Assembly: GCA_016521575.1 (NCBI GenBank)
Contig: JAEKDP010000003.1
Coordinates: 124,001 to 188,000, forward strand
From: Rhodobacteraceae bacterium F11138
Lineage (GTDB): Bacteria > Pseudomonadota > Alphaproteobacteria > Rhodobacterales > Rhodobacteraceae
DNA: 64,000 nt
Direction of reading: 5' to 3'
Part shown: piece by piece, positions 1 through 9,760 of the stretch
Layout of the letters: each line of letters opens with the position of its first letter
How positions within the stretch are numbered: the stretch's first letter is position 1
The notes under the pieces: model-generated
Told to the model about the DNA's origin: nothing
Database searches by the model: none
What the model saw: only the letters and a program-made list of their open reading frames with translations
Program-made: the position numbers and the translations under genes

Positions 1-369
1 CAGCAGGACCGCCCCAAGGAACACGCTGAACAGCGGGTTGATGTAATAGCCAAGGGCGGCGTCCAACGCGTGACCGGCGGCGATCGACCAGACATAGATC
101 CCCCAGTTCAGCGACACCAGCGTGGCGGTCACCATCGCCATGCCCAGCATCCGCGGAGTCATCAGGGCGGTTTTCAACTCGCCGGTGCGCCCTGTCAGCC
201 AGAGAACGACGGCTGCGATGGGAAACGACCAGATCACCCGATGCGCGATGACTTCGCTGGGCGGGATATGGGCCACGGCTTTCATGTAGATCGGCAGAAA
301 TCCCCACAGCACATAGGCTGTGACGGCAAAGGCAAAGCCACGCGGGCTGTCTTGGTTCAAAGCAGACAT
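1..369 (-). CDS. rarD: RarD-type EamA/DMT family transporter (3' part off window)
   Basis: Inner-membrane drug/metabolite exporter of the EamA superfamily; the RarD subfamily has about ten membrane helices and about 300 residues. Only the first 123 codons are present, from an ATG at 369 to the window edge. The visible N terminus reads MSALNQDSPRGFAF and continues with AYVLWGFLPIYMKAV, the helix-1 signature of RarD proteins (LWGFLPIYWK type), then IPPSEVIAHRVIWSF, also characteristic of the subfamily. Several hydrophobic segments follow. The substrate is unknown, as for most of this family. Family assignment is secure; the chloramphenicol-sensitivity name is historical. Confidence 0.85.
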   Translation of the reverse strand, partial: MSALNQDSPRGFAFAVTAYVLWGFLPIYMKAVAHIPPSEVIAHRVIWSFPIAAVVLWLTGRTGELKTALMTPRMLGMAMVTATLVSLNWGIYVWSIAAGHALDAALGYYINPLFSVFLGAVLL

Positions 370-515
370 GATGGGCCTCGGAAACTGGCGGCGCGCTGCT
401 GAATACACGACGCCCGCTTGCACGGTTAACCATCAACCCGCAGAAGGCGCAATGCAAGACAATATGGCGCGGCGCAATACGGTCCAGCCGTTTGCGCCCC
501 GGTCTGCGTTGCGCC

Positions 516-833
516 CTACATCAATTCGTCTTCGGCGTCGCTGGCCGAGATGCCCAGTGCATCAAGCCCGTTTTCCAGGTGATCCGTCATGTGCGGGGTG
601 CCAAGGATATAATCGGCGCATGGAACCGTCGCTTCGGCCTTGGCGGTGGCGATGGCCTCGGCCAGATCGTCCACATCAAAGCTTTCGCGCCCGATCCACA
701 TGATCGCGACCAGCTCGGCCTGTTCATCTTCGCTGAGCCGCTCGATAAAGGCGCGCAACTCGCCCTCGGCCCGGTTCAGTTCGCGGCCCATCAGAATGAC
801 CTGAGCCACTTTGCGCGGGGAAATTTCCAGCAT
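516..833 (-). CDS. DUF3775 family protein
   Basis: Small soluble protein of 105 residues that I match to DUF3775, a family of unknown function common in alphaproteobacteria. It begins MLEISPRKVAQVI and contains the acidic helix stretch RLSEDEQAELVAIMWIGR, typical of the family, and ends in an acidic tail rich in Asp and Glu. There is no signal peptide, membrane segment or recognisable catalytic motif. It sits alone on the minus strand between rmuC and the RarD gene, about 80 bases downstream of rmuC, so it could be read from the mutL-rmuC transcript. Confidence 0.75.
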   Translation of the reverse strand: MLEISPRKVAQVILMGRELNRAEGELRAFIERLSEDEQAELVAIMWIGRESFDVDDLAEAIATAKAEATVPCADYILGTPHMTDHLENGLDALGISASDAEDELM

Positions 834-915
834 CCCTTACCCTCCTGTACACGTCTATGCAGCGTATCAGATAATCGGCTCGCGGTCAGTGTCTTTGATC
901 TTGCGCAAGCCGGTG

Positions 916-2145
916 TCAGGGTTTGCCGGTTCCCAGGGCGACGGCTGTGCTGGCATCGCCCTCCTGCAATTCTTCAAAGTCGAAATTGTCCAGCCGTTGC
1001 GCCCGCCGCCCGGCCTTGTCGGCGCTTATCTTGATTTCGGCGATGTCCTTGGCGGCCTGTCCGAAATGGCGGTCCAGGTTGACAACCCGGTCGCCCAGTC
1101 GCTCGACATCCTTCTGCAGCAATCCCAGTTCCTTGCGGATTGCGCCCGCCTGTTCGCGCATCCGCGCATCTTTCAGAATCGCGCGCATGGTGTTCAGGGT
1201 TGCCATGCAGGTGGTCGGCGAAACGATCCAGACCCGCGCCGCGAAACCGTCGCGCACGACATCGGGGAAGTTGGCGTGCAGCTCGGCGTAGACGGCTTCG
1301 GACGGCAGGAACATCAGCGCGCCATCGGCTGTTTCACCCTCGATGATATAGCGTTCGGAAATGGCCTTGATATGGGCGCGAACGGCGGTGCGCATCTGCC
1401 GCGCGGCGTCGGTCATCTGTGCCTGTGTTTCGGCCCGGCGCAGGGCTTCATAGGCTTCCAGCGGGAATTTGCTGTCGATGACGATGGGGCCGGGCGGGTT
1501 GGGCAGGTGAATCAGGCAATCCGCCCGTTTGCCGTTGCTCAGCGTGGCCTGCAATTGATAGCTGTCGCTGGGCAGGGCCTTGGACACGATATCGTTCAGC
1601 TGGATTTCCCCGAACGCCCCGCGGGTCTGCTTGTTGCTCAGGATGTCCTGCAGGCTCAGCACATCGCCGGACAGCTTGGTGATATTGTCCTGCGCCTTGT
1701 CGATGGTCGCCAGCCTTTCCTGCAATTGCGTCAACGACGTCGCTGTTTGCCGGGAACTGCCATGCAGCGTTTCCTTCATTCGCTCCTGCATCTCGGTCAG
1801 GGCGCGGTTCTGGCGCATCATGTTGTCGGCCAGCCGGTCGTTCATATGTTGCTGAACATCCGCCAGGCGCGTCTCTACGGTCTGCACCAATTGCACCTGG
1901 GCATTGGCCTGGGCGTCCGAAACATGCTGTAGCCCGCCGCGCAGCTGTTCCTGCCCCATGCCCAATTGCTGCATGTTCTGAGCCAGTTGAGAGGTCTGGC
2001 GGATCAGCGGTTCCAGGTTCTGCGCCGATCGGGATGCGGCGCGCAGGGACAGGTACAACATGCCCAGCACCAACAGGATCAGCCCGCCGCCCAGCAAGAC
2101 CAGCGGATCGTCCAGCGCGACAGCGGTGTTGCCGATCTGTATCAT
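916..2145 (-). CDS. rmuC: DNA recombination protein RmuC
   Basis: RmuC-family protein of 409 residues, implicated in limiting recombination at inverted repeats. I chose the ATG at 2145 because it overlaps the mutL stop as ATGA; longer in-frame versions run into mutL. The N terminus has one membrane helix (about residues 11-29, [20 protein letters not shown]), followed by a long coiled coil (about 35-165) and the RmuC nuclease-like domain (about 180-370) with [26 protein letters not shown] and [11 protein letters not shown]. The four-base overlap with mutL implies translational coupling. The C-terminal tail is low complexity. Confidence 0.92.
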   Translation of the reverse strand: MIQIGNTAVALDDPLVLLGGGLILLVLGMLYLSLRAASRSAQNLEPLIRQTSQLAQNMQQLGMGQEQLRGGLQHVSDAQANAQVQLVQTVETRLADVQQHMNDRLADNMMRQNRALTEMQERMKETLHGSSRQTATSLTQLQERLATIDKAQDNITKLSGDVLSLQDILSNKQTRGAFGEIQLNDIVSKALPSDSYQLQATLSNGKRADCLIHLPNPPGPIVIDSKFPLEAYEALRRAETQAQMTDAARQMRTAVRAHIKAISERYIIEGETADGALMFLPSEAVYAELHANFPDVVRDGFAARVWIVSPTTCMATLNTMRAILKDARMREQAGAIRKELGLLQKDVERLGDRVVNLDRHFGQAAKDIAEIKISADKAGRRAQRLDNFDFEELQEGDASTAVALGTGKP

Positions 2146-3986
2146 GTGCGTCCAAACAGCCGCTCGATATCGGCCAGTTTCAGTTCCACATAGGTCGGGC
2201 GTCCGTGGTTGCATTGCCCGGAATGGGGTGTTGCTTCCATCTCGCGCAGCAGAGCGTTCATTTCTTCGCCGCGCATCCGGCGACCCGAGCGGACCGACCC
2301 ATGGCACGCGATCCGCGACAGGATGGCTTCGATACGGGCCTGAACGGTCTGGCTGCTGCCCAGGTCGATCAGTTCGTCCAGAATGTCGCGGACCATTGCC
2401 TGCGCATTCACCTCGCCCAGAATTGCCGGGGTTTCGCGGATTGCGATGGCTCCGCCGCCAAAGGGTTCGATCGTCAAACCCAAACGCGACAGGTCGTCGG
2501 CAATCTCCAGCAGCTGGGCGGCTTCGCTGGCGGACAGATCGACAATTTCCGGTATCAGCAACGCCTGTGCCGCCACCCCATTGTCGGCCATCTGCCGTTT
2601 CAGTTTCTCGTAAACCAGCCGCTCATGTGCCGCGTGCTGATCCACGATCACCATGCCGGTCTCGGTTTGGGCGATGATATAGTTTTCGTGCACCTGCCCC
2701 CGCGCGGCACCCAATGGCAGAGATTCGGGCGCTGTCTCCGCGGCGACGGGTTCATCGGGTGTCTCAACGAGACGCGCGCTATAGCTGTCGCTCATCTCGG
2801 AAAAACCCGGCGACTGCGCCACATAGGCGGCGGTGCGCGCGGTGCTTGACGGGCGGTCCATCTGATAGACCCGCGCGCCGGTGGGTTCCGGGGTCATCGC
2901 GCCCAGCGTGGCATTGGCCACCGTGCTCGAAGCCCGGTGCCCTGTTTCGGCCAGCGCATGGCGCAGGGCGGATACGATCAGGCCACGCGCCACGCCCGGG
3001 TCGCGAAACCGCACCTCGGACTTGGCGGGGTGCACGTTCACATCCACCAGCGTCGGATCGCATTCCAGAAACAGCGCCGCCGCCGGGTGACGGTCACGGG
3101 ACAAGAAATCGAAATAGGCCGCACGCAGGGCCCCGCCCAGCATCTTGTCCCGGACCGGACGACCGTTCACAAAAAGGTATTGCGCCACCGCCGCGCCGCG
3201 CGAATAGGTCGGCAAGGCGGCGTAGCCGAACAGCCGGATGCCGTCGCGCGTGGCGTCGATGCGCAGCGCATTTTCTGCGAAATCGCGGCCTAGGATCCGG
3301 GCCAACCGCCCCTGCAACGCCTCAAACAGATTGCCGGATTCCCGGTCGGACCGGAACACCACGCGTCCTTCGCCTCCGCCGCTGACGTCGCGCAATGTGA
3401 ACCCGATGGCGGGTTCCGCCATTGCCAGCCGCTTGACCGTGTCGCCGATCGCCCGTGCTTCGGCGCGGTCCGTGCGCATGAATTTCAGCCGCGCCGGAGT
3501 CGCATAGAACAGATCGCGCAGATCGACGACGGTACCGCCGTTCAAAGCCGCCGGTTTCACCGGTTCCGCCCGTCCGCCCGCGACCCGGATGCTGGCGGCA
3601 TCGGCCGCGGCCACCCGGCTGGTGATGGTCAGACGCCCCACCGCCCCCAGGGATGGCAGCGCTTCACCGCGAAACCCGAAGGTGTGGATGTTCAGCAAAT
3701 CGGTGCCGTCGATTTTCGACGTTGCATGGCGCGACAGGGCCAGATGCAATTCATCCGCCGGGATGCCGCACCCGTCATCGGTTACCCGGATCAGCGTCTT
3801 GCCCCCATCGGCGATATCGATCCCGATGCGCGTGGCACCGGCGTCGATTGCATTTTCCACCAGCTCCTTGACCGCCGACGCGGGGCGTTCGACGACCTCT
3901 CCGGCGGCGATGCGGTTGATCGCCGACTCGTCCAGTTGGCGGATGATACGGGGGGCTTCGCCGATATTGGGGTGTGATTGCGCCAT
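2142..3986 (-). CDS. mutL: DNA mismatch repair protein MutL
   Basis: MutL, 614 residues, links mismatch recognition by MutS to strand incision. The N-terminal GHKL ATPase domain shows [23 protein letters not shown] and the DDGCGI and GFRGEAL motifs (first 110 residues). A variable linker (about 330-430) is followed by the C-terminal dimerisation domain. That domain carries [12 protein letters not shown] near residue 446, which fits the DQHA-x2-E-x4-E endonuclease motif, plus ACHGSVR and CNHGRPT near the end. It should therefore nick DNA itself, as expected where MutH is absent. It is the first gene of a mutL-rmuC operon and diverges from the helicase gene. Confidence 0.97.
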   Translation of the reverse strand: MAQSHPNIGEAPRIIRQLDESAINRIAAGEVVERPASAVKELVENAIDAGATRIGIDIADGGKTLIRVTDDGCGIPADELHLALSRHATSKIDGTDLLNIHTFGFRGEALPSLGAVGRLTITSRVAAADAASIRVAGGRAEPVKPAALNGGTVVDLRDLFYATPARLKFMRTDRAEARAIGDTVKRLAMAEPAIGFTLRDVSGGGEGRVVFRSDRESGNLFEALQGRLARILGRDFAENALRIDATRDGIRLFGYAALPTYSRGAAVAQYLFVNGRPVRDKMLGGALRAAYFDFLSRDRHPAAALFLECDPTLVDVNVHPAKSEVRFRDPGVARGLIVSALRHALAETGHRASSTVANATLGAMTPEPTGARVYQMDRPSSTARTAAYVAQSPGFSEMSDSYSARLVETPDEPVAAETAPESLPLGAARGQVHENYIIAQTETGMVIVDQHAAHERLVYEKLKRQMADNGVAAQALLIPEIVDLSASEAAQLLEIADDLSRLGLTIEPFGGGAIAIRETPAILGEVNAQAMVRDILDELIDLGSSQTVQARIEAILSRIACHGSVRSGRRMRGEEMNALLREMEATPHSGQCNHGRPTYVELKLADIERLFGRT

Positions 3987-4260
3987 ACCCCAAAACCTAG
4001 CATATGCGCCAACGATTCTACCACCCGAATGATGCGGGTTCCGCCACAGTGGCGTTGAAAAGCCAGGCCACCCTCAGGCCCATCCGCGCTTGTTGCTACC
4101 TGGCCGCCAGCGCGGTGTTCGGCATGTTTGCGCCCAAGGGCGGCGGTCGGCGAATCCGCGGTCAGGCGTTTGTGCTATACATTGCGTCGGCAACCGGATA
4201 GGAGCCGTCGCCTGATCCATGCGCGCGGCCCTTTGTGCCGGCACAACAAAGGCGCCCGAC

Positions 4261-6303
4261 GTGAAACAGACACTTGCAGATGCGCTGAGCCAACAGGGCT
4301 ATGACACCCTGACCCAGGTTCAGCAGGCCGTGACCGATCCTGATCTTGGGGATTCGGACCTGTTGGTGTCGGCCCAGACCGGTTCGGGCAAGACGGTCGG
4401 GTTCGGTCTGGCCATCGCGCCGACGATCCTGGGGGCGCAGGATTGTTTCGACCCCGCCGCGGCCCCGCTGGCCCTGGTCATTGCGCCTACCCGCGAACTG
4501 GCGTTGCAGGTGAAACGCGAACTGACGTGGCTGTATGGCAAGGCGGGCGCATATCTGGCGTCCTGTGTCGGCGGCATGGACATGCGCGACGAACGCCGCG
4601 CTTTGGCGCGGGGGGCGCATATCGTGGTCGCGACGCCGGGCCGGTTGCGCGATCATATCATGCGCGGGTCCATCGACATGACGGCCCTGCGCGCCATCGT
4701 ATTGGATGAGGCCGACGAAATGCTGGACCTGGGGTTCCAGGAGGACCTGGAATTCATCCTGGCCGAGGCCCCCGAAACCCGCCGCACGCTGATGTTTTCA
4801 GCCACTGTGCCGCGCGGGATCGCCCATCTGGCGGGCAAGTACCAGACCGATGCGCGGCGCATCACCACAGCCGCCGAAACCCGTCAGCACAGCGACATCG
4901 AATATCGTGCCCTGTCGGTTGCCGCGCGGGACACTGAAAACGCCATCATCAACGTCCTGCGGTATTACGAAGCCCCGAACGCGTTGGTTTTCGCCAACAC
5001 CCGCGCCATGGTCAACCGGCTGACCACGCGGCTGTCGAACCGGGGATTTTCCGTGGTGGCCCTGTCAGGCGAGTTGTCGCAATCGGAACGCACACATGCG
5101 CTGCAGGCGATGCGCGACGGGCGTGCGCGGATCTGTGTCGCCACGGATGTCGCCGCGCGTGGAATCGATTTGCCCAGTCTGGATCTGGTGGTGCATGCGG
5201 AACTGCCCAACAGCCATGAAACCCTGCTGCATCGGTCGGGCCGCACCGGACGGGCCGGCCGCAAGGGGGTCAGCGCGCTGATCGTGCCCCCGGCGGCGCG
5301 CAAGAAATGCGAACGTCTGTTGCGATTCGCCAAGTTGACGGCGCAGTGGGGCGAAGCCCCATCCGCAAGCGCGGTGCGGGATCGCGATGGGGAACGCATG
5401 CTCGCCGACCCGATCTGGCAGGAACCGGCGGATATGTCGGATGCGGCGCAGACATTGGTGGCGCGGTTCAGCGCGGAACAGATCGCAGCGGCCTATGTGG
5501 CGCTGTACGAATCCCGCCATTCCGCCCCCGAGGAACTGACCGCACCGGGTCCGGCGGGCAAGCCGGAACCCCGCGCCGCCTTTGGACCCAGCGTCTGGTT
5601 TTCCGTCGCTGGCGGCAAGAAGGCCGGGATCGAGACACGGCGGTTGCTGCCGATCCTGTGCAAGGCAGGCAATATCACCAGGGACGATATCGGCGCGATC
5701 CGCATTCAGTTCAACGAAAGCTTTGTCGAGATCCGACAGGCCAGTGCCGATGCTTTTGCCGCCGCCCTTGGGCCTGGCATGACCGTCGAAGGCGGCGCAA
5801 AGGTCACGCGACTGGACAAGGCGCCCGATCTGGGTGGCGCGTCGCGCCCCGGCGCGAAACCCACCGGTGGCAAGCCCTTTGGCGGCAAGCCCAAACCGCA
5901 TCGCGGCGCGGCGCGGGCTGAACCTGCCGCTGCACCAGAGAAACCGGCTCGGGCTGCGCCTGCCCCGGCCAAACCGGACGCAAAGCCGATCGATTGGAAC
6001 GATGCGCCCACGCCACGGGTGAAAAAGCCCAAACCGGCGGGCAAACCCAAGGCTGCCGGGGCGAAATTCAAACCACGCCAGCGTTCTGGTTCAGAGCGGG
6101 CTGAAGATGCGGATCAACCCTATCGGCCGCGCGGAACGACACCGGGCAAGCGAAAATCGAAAGCCGCCGCCCCGGGCAAGGCACCGCCTGTGGGTAAACC
6201 GAACAGCAAGAAGAACAAGGCCCGCGCAGCAGCAGCGGCGGCTGCCGCAGCCAAATCAAATGGCGGGGACAAGCCACCCCGGCGGCGCACGCCAAAAACC
6301 TGA
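4261..6303 (+). CDS. DEAD-box ATP-dependent RNA helicase with basic C-terminal tail
   Basis: RNA helicase of about 680 residues. In order it shows a Q-motif region (GYDTLTQVQQAV), Walker A AQTGSGKT, PTRELALQ, TPGR, DEAD, SAT, VATDVAARGID and HRSGRTGRAGR, so both RecA-like domains are complete. After these comes a DbpA-type RNA-binding region (about 440-530, VWFSVAGGKKAG), then roughly 150 residues of Lys/Ala/Pro/Arg-rich sequence that is probably disordered and binds RNA. I prefer the GTG at 4261 (VKQTLADAL, matching how relatives begin) to the ATG at 4219, which would add 14 residues without homology-like features. Likely role: ribosome assembly or RNA turnover. Confidence 0.93.
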   Translation: MKQTLADALSQQGYDTLTQVQQAVTDPDLGDSDLLVSAQTGSGKTVGFGLAIAPTILGAQDCFDPAAAPLALVIAPTRELALQVKRELTWLYGKAGAYLASCVGGMDMRDERRALARGAHIVVATPGRLRDHIMRGSIDMTALRAIVLDEADEMLDLGFQEDLEFILAEAPETRRTLMFSATVPRGIAHLAGKYQTDARRITTAAETRQHSDIEYRALSVAARDTENAIINVLRYYEAPNALVFANTRAMVNRLTTRLSNRGFSVVALSGELSQSERTHALQAMRDGRARICVATDVAARGIDLPSLDLVVHAELPNSHETLLHRSGRTGRAGRKGVSALIVPPAARKKCERLLRFAKLTAQWGEAPSASAVRDRDGERMLADPIWQEPADMSDAAQTLVARFSAEQIAAAYVALYESRHSAPEELTAPGPAGKPEPRAAFGPSVWFSVAGGKKAGIETRRLLPILCKAGNITRDDIGAIRIQFNESFVEIRQASADAFAAALGPGMTVEGGAKVTRLDKAPDLGGASRPGAKPTGGKPFGGKPKPHRGAARAEPAAAPEKPARAAPAPAKPDAKPIDWNDAPTPRVKKPKPAGKPKAAGAKFKPRQRSGSERAEDADQPYRPRGTTPGKRKSKAAAPGKAPPVGKPNSKKNKARAAAAAAAAAKSNGGDKPPRRRTPKT

Positions 6304-6448
6304 CGTTTCAGCCGGTGTGCCGACAGGCAGCGGCAGCCAGCAGATCCTGCCCGACCCGACGCGGCGGTGTTGGCGGCAAAAGCGTCCTTGTGTTCAGCAG
6401 GCGTTCCGGCGTGCGTTCGTCGTCGTGGCCGCGCAACACCTTCCGAAA

Positions 6449-7156
6449 TCAGTCAGCCCGGACTGCGTTACGCGGCGGAAAAATCTGCTGGGCGATGCCG
6501 GCAAACAGCAGATAGATGCTGCTGATGACCAATCCCCAATGGGCCCAGCTTTCCGGGTGGAAATCCACCCAGGCCGCCCAGCCTGCGAAAAAGGTCCAGG
6601 CCAGCGCGACAGGCAGCGTGACGGCGCGCCAGCGTTCGGTGCGTACCGGGTGTACGAATTTCAGCGGCGTGAACATCGTGACCGCAAGTGCGGTGACCAG
6701 AGAGAGAATGACCCAGAAATTCGGTTCCAGCGCGAATACGACCAGCACAACCATGTTCCAGCAGCCGGGAAAACCGGCAAATGAATTGTCCTTTGTTTTC
6801 ATGCGCGTATCGCAAAAATACATGGCGCTGGCAAAGGTGATCACGATGATGGCGACCCAGCCGGTCCAGCCGTTCATCAAGCCGGATTGAAACAGCGCAA
6901 AGGCGGGGATGAACACATAGGTCAGATAGTCGATGATCAGATCCAGCAGAACGCCGTCGAATTGTGGCGCATAGTGTTTGACCTTGTATTTCCGGGCCAG
7001 TGGGCCGTCGATCCCATCGACGAAAAACGCCACCACCAGCCACAGAAACATGAGGCTCCATTTGGTTTCCGCCGCCGCCAGCATCGCGAGCATGGCGAAA
7101 ACCGCCCCGGTGGCGGTGAACAGGTGGACGAGAAGCGCGCTGAAGGATCGGGTCAT
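6449..7156 (-). CDS. pcs: Phosphatidylcholine synthase
   Basis: Integral membrane enzyme (235 residues) that condenses choline with CDP-diacylglycerol to make phosphatidylcholine in one step. The CDP-alcohol phosphotransferase signature is present as DGPLAR, then twelve residues, then G-x3-D-x3-D (GVLLDLIID), the wider spacing characteristic of Pcs rather than the usual spacing in PssA/PgsA. Six to eight hydrophobic helices follow. I chose the ATG at 7156 (MTRSFSALLVHLF); an in-frame upstream start would add about 21 residues. It converges on the helicase gene and follows xerC on the same strand. Confidence 0.93.
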   Translation of the reverse strand: MTRSFSALLVHLFTATGAVFAMLAMLAAAETKWSLMFLWLVVAFFVDGIDGPLARKYKVKHYAPQFDGVLLDLIIDYLTYVFIPAFALFQSGLMNGWTGWVAIIVITFASAMYFCDTRMKTKDNSFAGFPGCWNMVVLVVFALEPNFWVILSLVTALAVTMFTPLKFVHPVRTERWRAVTLPVALAWTFFAGWAAWVDFHPESWAHWGLVISSIYLLFAGIAQQIFPPRNAVRAD

Positions 7157-7238
7157 GGCCCCGTTGTGCCGGATGGGGGCCGCCGATGCAAAGCAAAAGG
7201 CGGGAACCGGATGTGGCATTGCCGATCTGTTGCGGAAA

Positions 7239-8159
7239 TCAGGCCTTGGGGTGGGCGCGGTTGTAGACCTCCATCAGCCGGGCCGTGTCCACGGCGGTAT
7301 AGGCCTGGGTGGTCGACAGCGAGGCATGGCCCAACAATTCCTGGATCGCGCGCAGATCGCCCCCGGCGGCCAGAAGATGGGTGGCAAAACTGTGGCGCAT
7401 GGCGTGCGGCGTGGCGGTCGAGGGCAGGCCCAGCTGCATCCGCGCCCGCGCCATGACACCCCGGATGATGCGGGGATTCAAGGCCCCGCCCCGCACACCG
7501 CGAAACAGGGGCGCGTCGGGGTCTTGCGGGTGCGGGCAAAGCTGCAGGTAATCCCCCACCGCATCGCGCGCCGCGTCCAGTACCGGCACCACCCGTTCCT
7601 TGCCCCCCTTGCCGATGATTCGCAGGGTCGCGGGCAGGGGGGCGTCCGCCCCGGTCAGCCCCAGTGTTTCGGATATGCGCAGACCGCAGCCGTACATCAC
7701 CGTCACCACCGCCACGTCCCGGGCCGCGACCCAACTGTCTCTGGATTGCAATTCGACGGTGTCGATCATCGCCCGCGCGGCATCGACCGCCAGGGGGCGG
7801 GGCAGTTTCTTGGTGAATTTGGGGGCGCGGGTGGCCAGGACGGCGGTTGGCTCAAAGCCTTCGCGCTCTGCCAGCCAGCGATAGAAGCTCTTGACCGCAG
7901 ACAGTTTGCGCGCCAGCGACCGGGCACCAACGCCGCTGTTGCGGGTTTGGGCCATCCAGGCCCGCATGTCGGCGACGGAAATCCGTGCAAGCGCAGCCAA
8001 GCCCTGGCTGCTGCCGTGATGCAGGGTCATGAAAGACAGGAATTCAGTGACATCGCCGCGATAGGCGATGATGGTGTTTTCGGACGCACCTGCCAGCGCG
8101 CTTTGCCCTTCCAGCCACAGCTGCAAGGCATCGCGGCAGGCGGGTGAGATCAGGCTCAC
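7239..8159 (-). CDS. xerC: Tyrosine recombinase XerC
   Basis: Site-specific tyrosine recombinase, 306 residues, that resolves chromosome dimers at dif together with XerD. An N-terminal SAM-like core-binding domain (about 1-100) precedes the catalytic domain, where the catalytic set is visible: Arg in YGCGLRISETLGL, Lys in GKGGKERVVPV, HAMRHSFATH, the LLGHASLS histidine and the nucleophile Tyr in TTQAYTAVD. The start is GTG at 8159, overlapping the DUF484 stop as GTGA, so the two genes are coupled. DUF484-xerC is a conserved pair in proteobacteria. Confidence 0.95.
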   Translation of the reverse strand: MSLISPACRDALQLWLEGQSALAGASENTIIAYRGDVTEFLSFMTLHHGSSQGLAALARISVADMRAWMAQTRNSGVGARSLARKLSAVKSFYRWLAEREGFEPTAVLATRAPKFTKKLPRPLAVDAARAMIDTVELQSRDSWVAARDVAVVTVMYGCGLRISETLGLTGADAPLPATLRIIGKGGKERVVPVLDAARDAVGDYLQLCPHPQDPDAPLFRGVRGGALNPRIIRGVMARARMQLGLPSTATPHAMRHSFATHLLAAGGDLRAIQELLGHASLSTTQAYTAVDTARLMEVYNRAHPKA

Positions 8160-8863
8160 GACAGCCAGCGGCGCATGGATCGTTCGAACACGCCGCCGAA
8201 AAAGCCTAGCAGATCGGTGCCGTGCTGGGGGGTGAACTGGGTCGGATCTCCGGATCCCAGAACCAGAAGCCCGGGCAGGCGGCCCGGCCCCAGATCAAGT
8301 TTCAGACAGGCTTCGGACCGGATCTGAGCGGCCTTGTCACCATAGAGCCGGTCAGGGGCCATCTGCACCGGGCGCAACGTGACCTGACGGGGCGATCCGC
8401 CGCGCATTTCGGTGATATAGCTGTCGACAAAGCCGGGTTCGACCAGGGTCAGGATTTCACCCATCTGCGCCAGCGCCGGTTCCGTGTTGTCCTGCGTGGT
8501 TTCCAGCACCAGGGTCATGGCATCCACGCGCAGCGTCCCGGCCACGTCGCCGTTCAGGTCGCGCAGGAAGTCCTCGAGCGTCGCCGCATCGAGCAGGCGC
8601 AGGACCGCGCGGTGTATCTGATTGGTCCCGGCCAGGTTTTCATAGGCCGCCGCGATCACGTTGCGATGGGTATCTTCCAGCCGGTCCAGACGGGATTCCA
8701 GCCGTTCCATCGCGACGCCGCGCAGATCGACGATATTGCCGCCCATCAGGCGTTCGTTCGCCGCCACCAGCGCGCGCATCACGTCCTTGTCGTCCAGGAT
8801 CGCGTCCGGTTCGGCGATGATCGCCTTGCGCAGGGCGTCTTCCAGTTTTGCTTCGCTGCTCAT
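8156..8863 (-). CDS. DUF484 family protein
   Basis: Protein of 235 residues in the DUF484 family, a GAF-like fold of unknown function regularly encoded just upstream of xerC. The chosen ATG at 8863 gives MSSEAKLEDALRKAI; an earlier in-frame start would add 27 unlikely residues. A helical region (about 40-75, rich in Arg, Leu and Glu) precedes the GAF-like part, with the family-typical GLLVLGSGDPTQFTPQHGTD near the C terminus. It may sense a small ligand, but nothing in the sequence identifies one. Confidence 0.9.
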   Translation of the reverse strand: MSSEAKLEDALRKAIIAEPDAILDDKDVMRALVAANERLMGGNIVDLRGVAMERLESRLDRLEDTHRNVIAAAYENLAGTNQIHRAVLRLLDAATLEDFLRDLNGDVAGTLRVDAMTLVLETTQDNTEPALAQMGEILTLVEPGFVDSYITEMRGGSPRQVTLRPVQMAPDRLYGDKAAQIRSEACLKLDLGPGRLPGLLVLGSGDPTQFTPQHGTDLLGFFGGVFERSMRRWLS

Positions 8864-8958
8864 CGGGGCCTCGTTCTGTTTGGCACGTCTATAGCACGCC
8901 TGTTCCTGTTTCGGGGCCGAAACGTTAGCGGGAAAGGCAACCATTGTCCTAATTGCAA

Positions 8959-8985
8959 CAGCCCGGCCGCATCGCCGCCGGGCTG
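8959..8985 (-). terminator. Candidate terminator hairpin after the fsa-type gene
   Basis: A perfect 9-bp inverted repeat, CAGCCCGGC and GCCGGGCTG, with a nine-base loop. On the minus strand it lies about 30 bases past the aldolase stop and is followed by TTGCAATTA, a poor U tract. It would separate the aldolase gene from DUF484. Confidence 0.45.
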
Positions 8986-9015
8986 CAAGGCCGAATGGCC
9001 GCGTCAGGGTGCGGT

Positions 9016-9669
9016 TCAGATGATTTTCTGACCCGTCTTGGCCCAGTCCGCCATGAAGGCATCCAGGCCCTTGTCGGTCAGCGGATGGCTTGCCAGTGCC
9101 TTGATCACGCCCGGCGGTGCGGTGATCACGTCTGCCCCGATGCGGGCGCTTTCGGTGACGTGGTTCACGGTGCGGATCGAAGCCGCAAGGATCTGGGTGT
9201 CAAAGCCATAGTTGTCATAGATCGTGCGGATATCGGCGATCAGCTCCATTCCGTCGATGTTGATGTCGTCCAGACGTCCGATGAACGGGCTGATGAAGGT
9301 TGCACCGGCTTTGGCGGCCAGCAACGCCTGGTTGGCCGAGAAACACAAGGTGACGTTGACCATCTGGCCTTCGCCGGACAGTACCTTGCAGGTTTTCAGC
9401 CCGTCCCAGGTCAGCGGCACCTTGACCGCGATGTTGTCGGCGATCGCCGCCAGCTTGCGGCCCTCGGCGATCATCTCGTCCGCTGTCAGGGCCACCACCT
9501 CGGCCGAGACCGGACCGTCGACCAGATCACAGATCTCTTTGGTGACTTCAAGAATATCGCGGCCCGATTTCAGGATAAGCGAAGGGTTCGTGGTGACGCC
9601 ATCCACCATGCCCAGGTCGTTCAGTTCGGCAATGGCGTCGATTTCGGCGGTGTCGACGAAGAATTTCAT
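9016..9669 (-). CDS. fsa: Fructose-6-phosphate aldolase / small transaldolase
   Basis: Class I aldolase of the compact transaldolase family, 217 residues, the length typical of FSA and TalC (classical transaldolases exceed 300). The start is ATG at 9669 ([13 protein letters not shown]), matching the family's beginning. The TTNPSL motif occurs near residue 27 and the Schiff-base lysine lies in [12 protein letters not shown] near residue 85. [14 protein letters not shown] is also diagnostic. It interconverts sedoheptulose/fructose phosphates or cleaves fructose-6-phosphate; the two activities cannot be told apart from sequence. It diverges from priA with under 100 bases between them. Confidence 0.9.
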   Translation of the reverse strand: MKFFVDTAEIDAIAELNDLGMVDGVTTNPSLILKSGRDILEVTKEICDLVDGPVSAEVVALTADEMIAEGRKLAAIADNIAVKVPLTWDGLKTCKVLSGEGQMVNVTLCFSANQALLAAKAGATFISPFIGRLDDINIDGMELIADIRTIYDNYGFDTQILAASIRTVNHVTESARIGADVITAPPGVIKALASHPLTDKGLDAFMADWAKTGQKII

Positions 9670-9760
9670 GGGGCTTGCTTCCTTTGATGGGTTGGCCTTG
9701 GTTCGTGATGGCTTTACCCCATGTGCCCAAGTGCTGAAACCCCCAAGGAGCCAAGTCACC

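Noticed and set aside
811-1932. 373-codon open frame on the plus strand opposite rmuC
   Set aside because: Shadow frame of a GC-rich gene; no family similarity and the RmuC domain is clear on the other strand.
4004-4201. 65-codon open frame between mutL and the helicase gene
   Set aside because: No ribosome-binding site, no similarity and biased composition; the gap looks like a divergent promoter region.
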